DNA of 64,000 nucleotides from Stagnihabitans sp043721775. GTDB lineage: Bacteria; Pseudomonadota; Alphaproteobacteria; Rhodobacterales; Rhodobacteraceae. The stretch is from NCBI GenBank assembly GCA_043721775.1, contig JAYSQA010000374.1, positions 1 to 64,000 of the forward strand. The letters run 5' to 3'. The position numbers were made by a program, and so were the translations under genes. Below the pieces are notes generated by a model that searched no databases, was not told the DNA's origin, and was given only the letters and a program-made list of their open reading frames with translations. Below are positions 16,824-25,012 of the stretch, in pieces. Each line of letters starts with the position of its first letter. Position 1 is the stretch's first letter.

Positions 16824-17962
16824 TTGCGCAGGCCGTAGTTGTCGAGTTTGGCCCAGACTGCGGACAGGTCGACGACAGTGCCCCTTGTCCGGGCCTGGTC
16901 GAGGCCTAACGCGGCGATGCCGGCCTCCATGGCGTCGAGAACCGAGACGGGCAGGCCTGCGGCTTCGCCTCGCAGGAATTTGCTGATGTCGCGGCACATC
17001 AGGGTGTCGGCGCCGTAGTGGGCGCCTTTGTTGGCGGCACCTTGGGTGTAGTCGTTGTCGACAAGGCGGCGGCCGTCGCGGGCGGTGACTTTGAGGAAGC
17101 CGCGGACGAAATCGCCCTCGGCCATGCCGTGGGTGCCCATGACGCAGAAGCGGCGGTGTTCATCCGGGACGTTGAGATTGGTGTGGAAGGCGAGGGACGC
17201 GCCGGTTTCGTATTGCAGGATCGAGGTCTGGAAGTCGATGATATCGCCATCGGAATGGAAGGGGTCTTCGACGGATTCCCAGACGGATTTCTTGACGTGG
17301 AATATCTCGGCCTCGGCGTTGTTGGAGGGAGCGTTTTCGGGGAGGAAGCTTTTGCGCCCCCCGAAAGAGGCCAGTTTTTCGGGGCGCGATGCGGTGACCA
17401 TGTTGTAGATGTCGAGATCGTGGCAGCACTTTTCCAGCATGAAACCGCCGGAATAGTGAACCTTTCGCCGCCAGTCGCGCATGAAGAAGGCGCCGTGGTA
17501 GGGGGCGATATGTTCGTTGGCTTCAAGGGAGACGATGCGGCCAAGCTGGCCCTCCGCGAGGGAAGCGCGCAGGTCAACCATGTGTTGGGAATAGCGCAGG
17601 ACCAGGCCAATCATGGCGCGGTTCGCTCCGCCGTGGAGGGAGAGCAGGCGGGCGAGTTCCAGGGTCTCGTCGATCGACACCACCACTGGCTTTTCGGTGA
17701 ACATCTGAACGCCAGCCTCAAGCCCAAGGCGGATGTGTTCAAGGTGAAAGAGGTTGGGGGAGAAGACGCAGAACAGATCGGGGTTGGCGTCGGACAGCAT
17801 GGCCTCAACCGTGGGGTAGCGAGGGGTGTCGGTGCCGATCATCTCCAAGTAGGTTGGCTGGGGGTCGTAGAAACCCACAAACTCCACCTCGGGCATTTCG
17901 GCTTTCAGGGTGGACAGGACGTGACCGGCCCGCAGGCCGATGCCTGCTGTGACAACGCGCAT
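16820..17962 (-). CDS. Gfo/Idh/MocA-family NAD(P)-dependent oxidoreductase
   Basis: 380 residues from ATG 17962, which has a strong GAAGGAG ribosome site. The longer frame to 18040 is not used. The N-terminal Rossmann part begins RVVTAGIGLRAGHVL, somewhat unlike the classic GxGxxG. FTEKPVVVS near residue 100 carries the family EKP motif. The C-terminal half has the dimerisation/substrate domain with HYSGGFMLEKCCHDLD. Its place in an amino-sugar operon suggests action on an amino-sugar glycoside or derivative, possibly redox-dependent glycoside cleavage as in GH109-type members. The reaction is not known. Confidence 0.85.
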   Translation of the reverse strand: MRVVTAGIGLRAGHVLSTLKAEMPEVEFVGFYDPQPTYLEMIGTDTPRYPTVEAMLSDANPDLFCVFSPNLFHLEHIRLGLEAGVQMFTEKPVVVSIDETLELARLLSLHGGANRAMIGLVLRYSQHMVDLRASLAEGQLGRIVSLEANEHIAPYHGAFFMRDWRRKVHYSGGFMLEKCCHDLDIYNMVTASRPEKLASFGGRKSFLPENAPSNNAEAEIFHVKKSVWESVEDPFHSDGDIIDFQTSILQYETGASLAFHTNLNVPDEHRRFCVMGTHGMAEGDFVRGFLKVTARDGRRLVDNDYTQGAANKGAHYGADTLMCRDISKFLRGEAAGLPVSVLDAMEAGIAALGLDQARTRGTVVDLSAVWAKLDNYGLRK

Positions 17963-17973
17963 TATAGTCTCCT

Positions 17974-19071
17974 TCAGGCGACGAGGGCGGGGGCCATGAG
18001 GCGGCGCAGGACGGTTCCGCTGGCGTCGAATACGTGGCAATCGGCGGGGTTGATAGACAGATCGACGGTCTGGCCTTCGGCAACGGCGGCGTCACCGGGC
18101 AAGGCGGCGCAGAAGCGCTGGCCGTTGGGCATGTGACCATAGGTGATCGAGGTGCCGCCCAAGCGTTCCAGCACGCGGACTTTCATGGACAGGCCTTGCC
18201 CCAGGTGGATGTTTTCGGGGCGCATGCCAACCTCTATCCGGTCGCCCTTGCGGGCGTTTCCACCGTCAACGGGCAGGGTCATCTGGACACCGCCATCGAG
18301 TTCGACGGCAAGGCCACGGGTGTCGTTGCCCAAGATCTTGGCGGGGACGAGGTTCATGTTGGGTTGGCCGATGAAGGTGGCGACGAAGCGGGTGGCGGGG
18401 TGGTGGTAAAGCTCCATCGGGGTGCCGAACTGTTCAACCTTGCCGGCGTTCAGCACGACAATGCGGTGGGCCATGGTCATTGCCTCTACCTGGTCATGCG
18501 TCACATAGATCATCGTGGCTGCAAGATCGCGGTGCAGTTGGGAAAGTTCGACCCGCATGCCACCGCGCAGAGCTGCATCGAGGTTCGACAGCGGTTCGTC
18601 GAACAGGAAGATTTTGGGGTTGCGAACGATACTGCGCCCGATAGCGACGCGCTGGCGCTGGCCGCCGGAAAGCTGGCCGGGCTTCAATTGCAACTTCTCA
18701 GTCAATTGCAGGATTTCGGCGGCTTTGGCGACTTTGGACTTCACCTCTGCTTCGGGCAGTTTCTGCACGCGAAGGGGGAAGGCGATGTTCTCGTAGACGG
18801 TCAGGTGCGGGTAGAGCGCGTAGGATTGGAACACCATCGAAATGCCGCGGTCCACCGGGGCAAGGGCCGAGACATCAGTGCCTTCGATGACGATGGCGCC
18901 AGAAGTCGCCTCTTCCAGCCCGGCGACGATGCGCAACAGGGTGGATTTGCCACACCCGGAGGGGCCGACGAAGACGACGAATTCCTTGTCCTTGATGGCA
19001 AGGTCAATGCCCTTCAGGACGGACGAGGTGCCGAAGGACTTTGTGATATTTTGCAGGTTCAGCGTGGCCAT
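17974..19071 (-). CDS. Sugar ABC transporter ATP-binding protein (UgpC/MsmK/MalK type)
   Basis: 365 residues. The nucleotide-binding domain has Walker A GPSGCGKST at 36-44, FQSYALYPH as Q-loop region, signature LSGGQRQR, Walker B IFLFDEPLSNLD and the H-loop VTHDQ. The C-terminal ~120 residues form the regulatory TOBE-like domain with VGMRPENIHLG. It energises the two permeases encoded upstream. The gap to the binding-protein gene holds a hairpin; the gap to the oxidoreductase is 11 bases. Confidence 0.95.
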   Translation of the reverse strand: MATLNLQNITKSFGTSSVLKGIDLAIKDKEFVVFVGPSGCGKSTLLRIVAGLEEATSGAIVIEGTDVSALAPVDRGISMVFQSYALYPHLTVYENIAFPLRVQKLPEAEVKSKVAKAAEILQLTEKLQLKPGQLSGGQRQRVAIGRSIVRNPKIFLFDEPLSNLDAALRGGMRVELSQLHRDLAATMIYVTHDQVEAMTMAHRIVVLNAGKVEQFGTPMELYHHPATRFVATFIGQPNMNLVPAKILGNDTRGLAVELDGGVQMTLPVDGGNARKGDRIEVGMRPENIHLGQGLSMKVRVLERLGGTSITYGHMPNGQRFCAALPGDAAVAEGQTVDLSINPADCHVFDASGTVLRRLMAPALVA

Positions 19072-19110
19072 TTGGGTCCTCGGGCAAAGCAGGCGGGGGG
19101 CTAAGAGGGG

Positions 19111-19134
19111 GCGGGCGACACTAAGGCCGCCCGC
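19111..19134 (-). other. Intercistronic hairpin after the binding-protein gene
   Basis: GCGGGCG (19111-19117) pairs with CGCCCGC (19128-19134) across a 10-base loop in the 71-base gap between the solute-binding protein and ATPase genes. No T-tract follows on the minus strand. Hairpins at this place in sugar ABC operons often raise the level of the binding-protein message relative to downstream genes. That role is inferred. Confidence 0.4.
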
Positions 19135-19142
19135 TGTAGGGG

Positions 19143-20357
19143 TTACTTCACGTCCGCCAGATCGACGCCAGCTTGCTTGACCAGATCGTCAACCGATCCG
19201 CCCTCGCCCAGCATGACGCCCTGGATCATGCTGGTGAACACGCCTTGCAGCGATTTGAAGTCGGTGACCATCGGCTCGGGTCCGCCGGCCGAGATGCCGT
19301 CGACGAAGATTTTCCAGAACGGATCATCCATGTAGAACGGCTTCGCCACGCCAAGCTTTTCATATTGGAAGATCGGGGTCAGGCCCCACGACTGGTCAAG
19401 GTCATACTGCGCATCGCCCGAGGTCATCGCAGTGGCCAGCTTCTGGGCGGCGGCTTGCACCGCCGGGTCTTTCTGCTTGAAGACAGCAATCGAGTCAGTG
19501 ATCAGGATGGTGCCCGAAGCGCCCGACGGACCATGCGGAACCGGCACGACAAGCATGTTCGGAACCTTGTCTTTCGACTGACCCTTGGCCCACGGACCGG
19601 AAACATACATGCCCAGCTTCTGGTCGTTGAACAGATCCTTCATCTGATCACGTTCCCAAGCGGTCGGGCCTTCTTCAGCGTAGGGCAGGATATCTTTGTA
19701 CATTTGCAGGGTTTCGCGGGTCTGCGGGCTGTCCAGCAACGCTTCGCCGGTGTCGGCATTCAGCACGGCGCCGCCATTGGAGTACAGGAAGTCGAGGAAC
19801 ATGTGCATGGTGTTGTCAAAGTCTTTGCCCGCGATGCCGATGCCCGCGACGCCGTCTTTTTCCTTGATCGCCTTGGCCATGGCAATCATGTCAGCCCAAG
19901 TCTCGGGCGCTTTGCATTCCAGACCGGCGGCCTTGACGAGGTCGCAGTTGATATACAGCGCCTTGGTCGAGAAGGCGTGCGGATAGCCCCAGTATTTGCC
20001 ACCCGAAGACACGGTTTTCAGAACGCCCGGCTGGTACTTGTCGACCATATCGGGGGCGATTTCAGCCGGAACGATCAGGTCTTCCTTGGACAGCTTCAAG
20101 AGGGTGCGTGAGCCGATATAAGCCAGCCCAACCGGGTTGCCAGCCGAGGCCAGCGTCATGGCCTTATCCTGGCAAGTGCCCCACGGAACTTGCTCGACGT
20201 TGACCTTGATGTCGGGATTGTCAGCCTGGAACTTGTCGGTGACGACCTTGTCTGCCGGACGCGGATCGCCGCACAGGATCACGGACAGGTCCGTCGCATT
20301 GGCCGCCGTGCCGCCCATCAGGGCCGCAACGAGCAGCAGAGTTTTCGTGTATTTCAT
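19143..20357 (-). CDS. Extracellular sugar-binding protein of an ABC transporter (family 1)
   Basis: A 404-residue periplasmic protein with a Sec signal peptide (MKYTKTLLLVAALMGGTAANA, cleavage near residue 21). The mature part shows family-1 binding-protein features: KFQADNPDIKVNVEQVPWGTCQDKAM, YWGYPHAFSTKALYIN, and a hinge region GKLGMYVSGPW-like (QKLGMYVSGPWAKG). Three or four cysteines are present, which may form disulfides. It is the third gene of the amino-sugar operon after two permeases. The ligand is probably GlcNAc or short chitooligosaccharides, from the neighbouring NagA and GH20 enzymes. Confidence 0.93.
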   Translation of the reverse strand: MKYTKTLLLVAALMGGTAANATDLSVILCGDPRPADKVVTDKFQADNPDIKVNVEQVPWGTCQDKAMTLASAGNPVGLAYIGSRTLLKLSKEDLIVPAEIAPDMVDKYQPGVLKTVSSGGKYWGYPHAFSTKALYINCDLVKAAGLECKAPETWADMIAMAKAIKEKDGVAGIGIAGKDFDNTMHMFLDFLYSNGGAVLNADTGEALLDSPQTRETLQMYKDILPYAEEGPTAWERDQMKDLFNDQKLGMYVSGPWAKGQSKDKVPNMLVVPVPHGPSGASGTILITDSIAVFKQKDPAVQAAAQKLATAMTSGDAQYDLDQSWGLTPIFQYEKLGVAKPFYMDDPFWKIFVDGISAGGPEPMVTDFKSLQGVFTSMIQGVMLGEGGSVDDLVKQAGVDLADVK

Positions 20358-20406
20358 TATGAACTCCCTTTGTTGGTAGGCTTTGGAATTGGTCAGTTTC
20401 TTGTGG

Positions 20407-21252
20407 TCACTCTTTCACCGCGCCGGCGGTCAGACCGGCGACGAGGTATTTTTGCAGGAACAGGAAGACGATGATGACAGGCAAGATGCCGGTCAGCGCA
20501 GCGGCCATCATCTGGTTCCATTCCACCGACTGATAGCCGATGAATTCAAACAGCCCTGCCGCAAGGGGCTGGTATTCGCGCACCTGATTAAAGGTGATGG
20601 CGAAAAGGTATTGCTGGGCATAAGCGCCGATGAAAACCGAAACGCCGACGACAATCAGCCCGGGCACGGCGAGAGGAAGAACGATCCGGCGCAGGGTATA
20701 AAGGCGTGAGGCACCGTCGACATAGGCAGCTTCTTCCAGTTCTTTCGGGATCTTTTCCAGATAGCCGCGCAGCAACCAGATGCCGGTGGGGATCAGGAAG
20801 GCGACGCCGGGGATGATCATCGACCAATAAGTGTTCAGCAAGCCCAAGGTCCGCATGACGCGGTAGAGGGGGATCAGCAAGACAGCGCCGGTGAACATGT
20901 TGATGGCAAGGAACGCGCCCAGCGAGATGGACTTGAAGGGAAAGTCCAGCCTTGCATAGGCATAAGCGGCGGGGATCACGAAGATCATCGTCAGAGCGGT
21001 GACCATGCTGGCCACGTAGATCGAGTTAAGGATGTAGCGGCCCAGAAGCGGCACCTTGATCCACATGTCGTGGTAGGCCTGGAAGGAAAACTCATTCGTC
21101 CAGAACTCATATGGGGAATGGAACAGGTGGCTCATCGGGGAAAGGCTGGTGCGGAACATCTCGATGAAGGGCAGAAGGATGAAGGTCAGGAACACCAGAA
21201 TGGCGGCATAGATGCCGATTTTGTGCAGCAGGGAGTAGCGGTCCATCAGCAT
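20407..21252 (-). CDS. Sugar ABC transporter permease (MalG-like)
   Basis: 281 residues with six predicted membrane segments. The inner-membrane component signature is around EEAAYVDGASRLYTLRRIVLPLAVPGLIV near residues 190-220, which is the EAA loop that contacts the ATPase. The leader near residue 10-35 (IYAAILVFLTFILLPFIEMF) is typical of MalG-type subunits. It follows the MalF-like gene by one base and precedes the binding protein by 50 bases. Confidence 0.93.
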   Translation of the reverse strand: MLMDRYSLLHKIGIYAAILVFLTFILLPFIEMFRTSLSPMSHLFHSPYEFWTNEFSFQAYHDMWIKVPLLGRYILNSIYVASMVTALTMIFVIPAAYAYARLDFPFKSISLGAFLAINMFTGAVLLIPLYRVMRTLGLLNTYWSMIIPGVAFLIPTGIWLLRGYLEKIPKELEEAAYVDGASRLYTLRRIVLPLAVPGLIVVGVSVFIGAYAQQYLFAITFNQVREYQPLAAGLFEFIGYQSVEWNQMMAAALTGILPVIIVFLFLQKYLVAGLTAGAVKE

Positions 21253-21253
21253 G

Positions 21254-22171
21254 TCATTTCACCCCATAGAACTTGTTCACGCGGTTGAGCATCGTGAGGT
21301 AGAGCAGTGAGAACAGACCCAACAGGATCACGATAGCCACGGCACGGGCGGAGCCTTCACCGAATTTGAAGTTGCCGATGGCGGTTTTGTAGGTGTCGAT
21401 GATCATCGTGGTGGTGCCACCGCGCGGCCCCCCTTGGGTCAAAATCCAGATGATGTCGAAGGAGTTGAAGGTCCAGATGGCGGACAAGAGGGCCATTGAA
21501 ACGATCACTGGCATGATCTGCGGAATGGTAATGCGGCGAAAGCGATACCAGCGGCTGGCACCGTCTACCCAAGCGGCCTCGTACAGGTCCCGCGACACAC
21601 CTTGCATGGCGGCGAGGAAGAAAAGCGAGACCATGGGTGTGCCGACCCAGACATCGGTGATGATGCAGGAGTAGAAGGCCGAGTTCTTGTAGGCGAGGAA
21701 CTCGAACGGGCCATTCAGGATGCCAAAGCGCTGCGCCATCCCGGAAACGATACCGAATTGGCCGTTATAGACCCACAACCAGCCGATGCAGCCGATGGCG
21801 ATCGGGATGACCCACGGCGGCATGATCAGCATCCGGAACAGACCGCGACCGGGGACGGCGGCGCTCAGCAGGGTCGCACCGATGAGGCCGACGATCAGCT
21901 TCAGGGAAACGGACAGAACCATCCAGTAGAAGGTCAGCCCGATGATGGTGAAGAACTTCGTGCTGCCCAGCAGCTTTTGGTAGTTGGAAAGCCCCACCCA
22001 GCTTTCGCTGTTCATGCTTGCATCGGTGAAGGACAGGCGGATCGTCTCTAACAACGGCCAGGCGACGATGACGCCGATGAAGGCGACGGCGGGAAAGATC
22101 AGCGCCCAGGCGAACCACGCCTCTGACAGCCCTCGGCGGCGTGCTTTGGTGGGCAGCGAAGATGATGTCAT
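21254..22171 (-). CDS. Sugar ABC transporter permease (MalF-like)
   Basis: 305 residues with six predicted membrane segments (first near AWFAWALIFPAVAFIGVIVAWPL). The EAA-loop motif is DLYEAAWVDGASRWYRFRRITIPQIMP, near residues 210-235. It pairs with the MalG-like protein to form the membrane channel. It is the first gene of the minus-strand amino-sugar operon, reading away from the divergent GntR gene, so the operon promoter should lie in 22172-22384. Confidence 0.93.
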   Translation of the reverse strand: MTSSSLPTKARRRGLSEAWFAWALIFPAVAFIGVIVAWPLLETIRLSFTDASMNSESWVGLSNYQKLLGSTKFFTIIGLTFYWMVLSVSLKLIVGLIGATLLSAAVPGRGLFRMLIMPPWVIPIAIGCIGWLWVYNGQFGIVSGMAQRFGILNGPFEFLAYKNSAFYSCIITDVWVGTPMVSLFFLAAMQGVSRDLYEAAWVDGASRWYRFRRITIPQIMPVIVSMALLSAIWTFNSFDIIWILTQGGPRGGTTTMIIDTYKTAIGNFKFGEGSARAVAIVILLGLFSLLYLTMLNRVNKFYGVK

Positions 22172-22248
22172 CCGGTTCCCCGTTCCCGTTCGGTGCTTCA
22201 GCGCCGAATCTCTTGTTGGGGGAATGTTACCAAAGCTGCAACATTTTG

Positions 22249-22264
22249 CTACCTATATACTACC
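22249..22264 (-). promoter_or_regulatory. Candidate regulator site: CTACC direct repeat in the divergent promoter
   Basis: CTACC occurs at 22249-22253 and again at 22260-22264, an 11-base period or about one helical turn, with TATATA between. It lies in the 213-base AT-rich gap between the transporter operon and the GntR gene. Binding by the adjacent GntR protein is a guess from position. It could simply be part of a promoter. Confidence 0.25.
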
Positions 22265-22339
22265 AATTATGCAGAAATTCTGCTTACCCTTGATTTTTGG
22301 CTTGTTTTTTACCCGAATCGAGCGCCAAATGACTGTTAT

Positions 22340-22353
22340 GGTCTGGTTTGACC
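22340..22353. promoter_or_regulatory. Candidate GntR-type operator
   Basis: GGTC-N6-GACC (22340-22353), with flanking T and G, is an imperfect palindrome 32 bases before the gntR start. GntR/HutC-subfamily amino-sugar regulators such as DasR and NagR bind palindromes containing GGTC/GACC half sites, although usually with a shorter centre. The match is suggestive only. Confidence 0.35.
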
Positions 22354-22384
22354 GCAGAAATGTAATACCAATAACAGTGCCGCC

Positions 22385-23134
22385 ATGACAGAGATGCCCG
22401 ACCTCTTCGCGCCCCAAAGTTGGTATCGGCCTGACAAGGGGCCGCGCTATGCTCAACTTTACCGGCATATCGCCGCACTGATCCGCTCTGGCGCGCTGGA
22501 GGCGGAGGCGCAGTTGCCGCCGGAACGTGACCTTGCCGAGATTGCCGATGTCAGTCGGGTGACGGTGCGCAAAGCGGTGGCGCAACTGGTCGAGGAAGGC
22601 GTTTTGGAACAGCGGCGCGGCGCGGGCACGTTTGTGTTGCCGGTGCCGCAAAGGCTGGAACAGTCTCTGTCCAACCTGATTTCATTTACGGAACATATGA
22701 GCCAACGGGGAAAAACCTCGTCTTCGCAGGTGCTGCAACGCGGGCTTTTTCCGCCCCGGCCCGAGGAGCAGATGGCTTTGGGCATGTTGTCCGGCCAACG
22801 CGTCGCCCGGATCGAACGGCTGCGGTCGGCGGATGGGCAGGCGATGGCGCTGGAGTGGTCCTCGCTGCCCGAGGATATTCTGCCGGACCCGTTTCTTGTG
22901 GAAACCTCGCTGTATTCCGTGCTGCGCGATCTGGGTTGCGCGCCGGTGCGGGCGGTGCAGCGGGTGACAGCGGTGAATTTGGAGGAAAGCGAGGCGCATT
23001 TGCTGAACCTTTCCCCCGGCGCTGCGGTGCTGCGGATTGACCGGACGGGATACCTTGCCTCTGGCCGCCCGATCGAGTTCACGCGGGGCCTGTATCGGTC
23101 AGACATCTACGATTTCATCGCCGAATCGCGTTAG
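22385..23134 (+). CDS. GntR-family transcriptional regulator (HutC/NagR subfamily)
   Basis: 249 residues. The N-terminal winged helix at about 20-85 contains LPPERDLAEIADVSRVTVRKA and the wing LEQRRGAGTFV. The C-terminal UTRA ligand domain covers about 95-245 with PEDILPDPFLVETSLYSVLRDLG and GRPIEFTRGLYRSDIYDF at its end, the usual UTRA ending. Divergent placement to the amino-sugar operon and 7-base spacing before the GH20 gene suggest it controls both. The ligand is probably GlcNAc-6-phosphate or glucosamine-6-phosphate, as for NagR/DasR. That is an inference. Confidence 0.9.
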   Translation: MTEMPDLFAPQSWYRPDKGPRYAQLYRHIAALIRSGALEAEAQLPPERDLAEIADVSRVTVRKAVAQLVEEGVLEQRRGAGTFVLPVPQRLEQSLSNLISFTEHMSQRGKTSSSQVLQRGLFPPRPEEQMALGMLSGQRVARIERLRSADGQAMALEWSSLPEDILPDPFLVETSLYSVLRDLGCAPVRAVQRVTAVNLEESEAHLLNLSPGAAVLRIDRTGYLASGRPIEFTRGLYRSDIYDFIAESR

Positions 23135-23141
23135 GAAAATC

Positions 23142-24974
23142 ATGGAACTTGGCTTTGACGCCCGGATTGTAGGCACGGAAATTCACTGCGATATCGTCTC
23201 TGATACGGCGCTTAAGGGGGCGGTGTTCTGTTGCTCGATCATGACACCGGCACGGGTTGTTTCGGGAGGTACGCTGGTGCGGCAGGTGGCGGGATATACC
23301 GAGGTGGCGTTGCCAGATTTGGCGCCTGACGTGCAGCATCGGGTGGTTCTGGTGCATGACGGCAAGGGCTTTTCACCCAAGAACCGCGCCTGGCTGCCGC
23401 TGGGTCCCTATCTGCGCACGACTTATGGGCCGATGCCGCTGCCTGCGACCGAGTTGGGGGTGCGCTACGATACCCCTCCGCCGCGTATGGCTCCGCAGTT
23501 TGCCGGCCTGAAACTGGTGCCGCAGCCGACGAAATGGCTGCCCTCTGTTGGCACGCTGCGGACGCTGGCGTTTGCATCGGTCGATCCGCAGTTCGCTTTA
23601 GCCGACGCTCTTGCACAGCGGCGCGGGTTGGCGCCGTTGTTGGCGGACGATGGCATTCCCGTGACGATAGAACGCGATGAAAGCCTTGGCGAGGATCACC
23701 TGCTGGAGATTGCTTCGGATGGCATCCTGATCCGCGCTGGCAGCGTTTCCAGCCTGTTTGGTGCCGCAATTACCCTTTTAACCCTGCGGGAAACGCACAG
23801 TAGCGCGCTACCCTTGGGCCGGATCGAGGATGGGCCGCGCTTTGAATGGCGGGGGCAGCATCTGGACTGCTCACGCCATTTCTATCAGGTGGCGTCGATC
23901 CTGAAGTTGCTGGACCTGATGGCGTTTTTGAAGCTGAACCGGTTCCACTGGCATTTTTCCGATGATGAATCGTTCCGGGTTCAGGTCGATTGCGCGCCGG
24001 AGATTTGGCAAAAGACGGAATTCCGCGGTGAAGGGCAGCTTATTCCGGGGGTTTGGGGCGGTGGCATCCGGTCGGGGGGCAGCTATTCGAAGAAGGATGT
24101 GGCGCAGGTGCTGGCCCATGCTGCGGGCCTGCATATAAAGATATTGCCCGAGATCGAAGTGCCCGCACATTCCCATGCATTGAACGCTTCGCACCCCGGG
24201 ATGCGCGATTATCGCGATAATGGTGCCGAAATGTCCGTGCATGGGTTCCTTGAGAACACGCTGAACCCGGCGATGCAGGCGACCTGGGATCTGGTGGAGC
24301 CTTTGTCGCTGGAGGTGGCAGGACTGTTCCCGCTGGGCATTCTGCATCTGGGCTGCGATGAATTGCCCCACGGGGCCTGGGACGGCTCTCCCGCGATCAG
24401 CAAGATGAAGGCAGATTTGGGGCTGCAAAATCAAGACGATGTGCAGGGCTGGGCGATGTCGAAACTGGCGGGATTTCTGGCCTTGCACGGCGTCCGCGCG
24501 GCGGCGTGGGAAGAGGCGGCGAAGGGGGCCAATGGCGGGATTGGTCACGATTCCCTGCTGTTTTCCTGGACCGGACAAGGGCCGGGAATCGCCGCAGCTC
24601 GTGCGGGACATCAAGTGGTGATGTGTCCGGCGCAGAACATCTATTTCGACATGGCCCATACGTCAGACCCGGAAGACTGGGGTGCCGCCTGGGCTGCCTA
24701 TGTGGCGCTGGAGGATGTGGTGAACTGGAAGCCGGTGCCGGAAGGGGCCGAGGATATTGCAGGCAATGTACTGGGCGTCGAGGGGTGCTTCTGGTCCGAA
24801 TTCACCACCCATGACGCCGAAATGGAGCCTATGCTGGCCCCGCGCATCCTTGGGCTGGCCAACAAGGCGTGGGACAAGACGGACCGGGTGGATGGGCCAG
24901 CCTTGCGATCCTTGGCCCAGGCCTATGGGCCATTGTTCGACCGGATCAGCTGGCAGCGGCACAAAGGGGCTTAG
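23142..24974 (+). CDS. Cytoplasmic beta-N-acetylhexosaminidase (GH20)
   Basis: Releases terminal GlcNAc/GalNAc from beta-linked oligosaccharides. The start at 23142 follows the gntR stop by seven bases; an earlier in-frame start inside gntR is not used. The 610 residues have an N-terminal non-catalytic domain and a GH20 barrel from about 230, with WRGQHLDCSRHFYQV, LNRFHWHFSDDESFR and the catalytic Asp-Glu pair at 406-407 in HLGCDEL. Most family members have HxGGDE, so Cys replaces one Gly. No signal peptide is present, so hydrolysis should occur after import. Confidence 0.92.
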   Translation: MELGFDARIVGTEIHCDIVSDTALKGAVFCCSIMTPARVVSGGTLVRQVAGYTEVALPDLAPDVQHRVVLVHDGKGFSPKNRAWLPLGPYLRTTYGPMPLPATELGVRYDTPPPRMAPQFAGLKLVPQPTKWLPSVGTLRTLAFASVDPQFALADALAQRRGLAPLLADDGIPVTIERDESLGEDHLLEIASDGILIRAGSVSSLFGAAITLLTLRETHSSALPLGRIEDGPRFEWRGQHLDCSRHFYQVASILKLLDLMAFLKLNRFHWHFSDDESFRVQVDCAPEIWQKTEFRGEGQLIPGVWGGGIRSGGSYSKKDVAQVLAHAAGLHIKILPEIEVPAHSHALNASHPGMRDYRDNGAEMSVHGFLENTLNPAMQATWDLVEPLSLEVAGLFPLGILHLGCDELPHGAWDGSPAISKMKADLGLQNQDDVQGWAMSKLAGFLALHGVRAAAWEEAAKGANGGIGHDSLLFSWTGQGPGIAAARAGHQVVMCPAQNIYFDMAHTSDPEDWGAAWAAYVALEDVVNWKPVPEGAEDIAGNVLGVEGCFWSEFTTHDAEMEPMLAPRILGLANKAWDKTDRVDGPALRSLAQAYGPLFDRISWQRHKGA

Positions 24975-25012
24975 CTTGATGGATGGGTAAATCAGGCTCT
25001 GTACCGGCGGTT

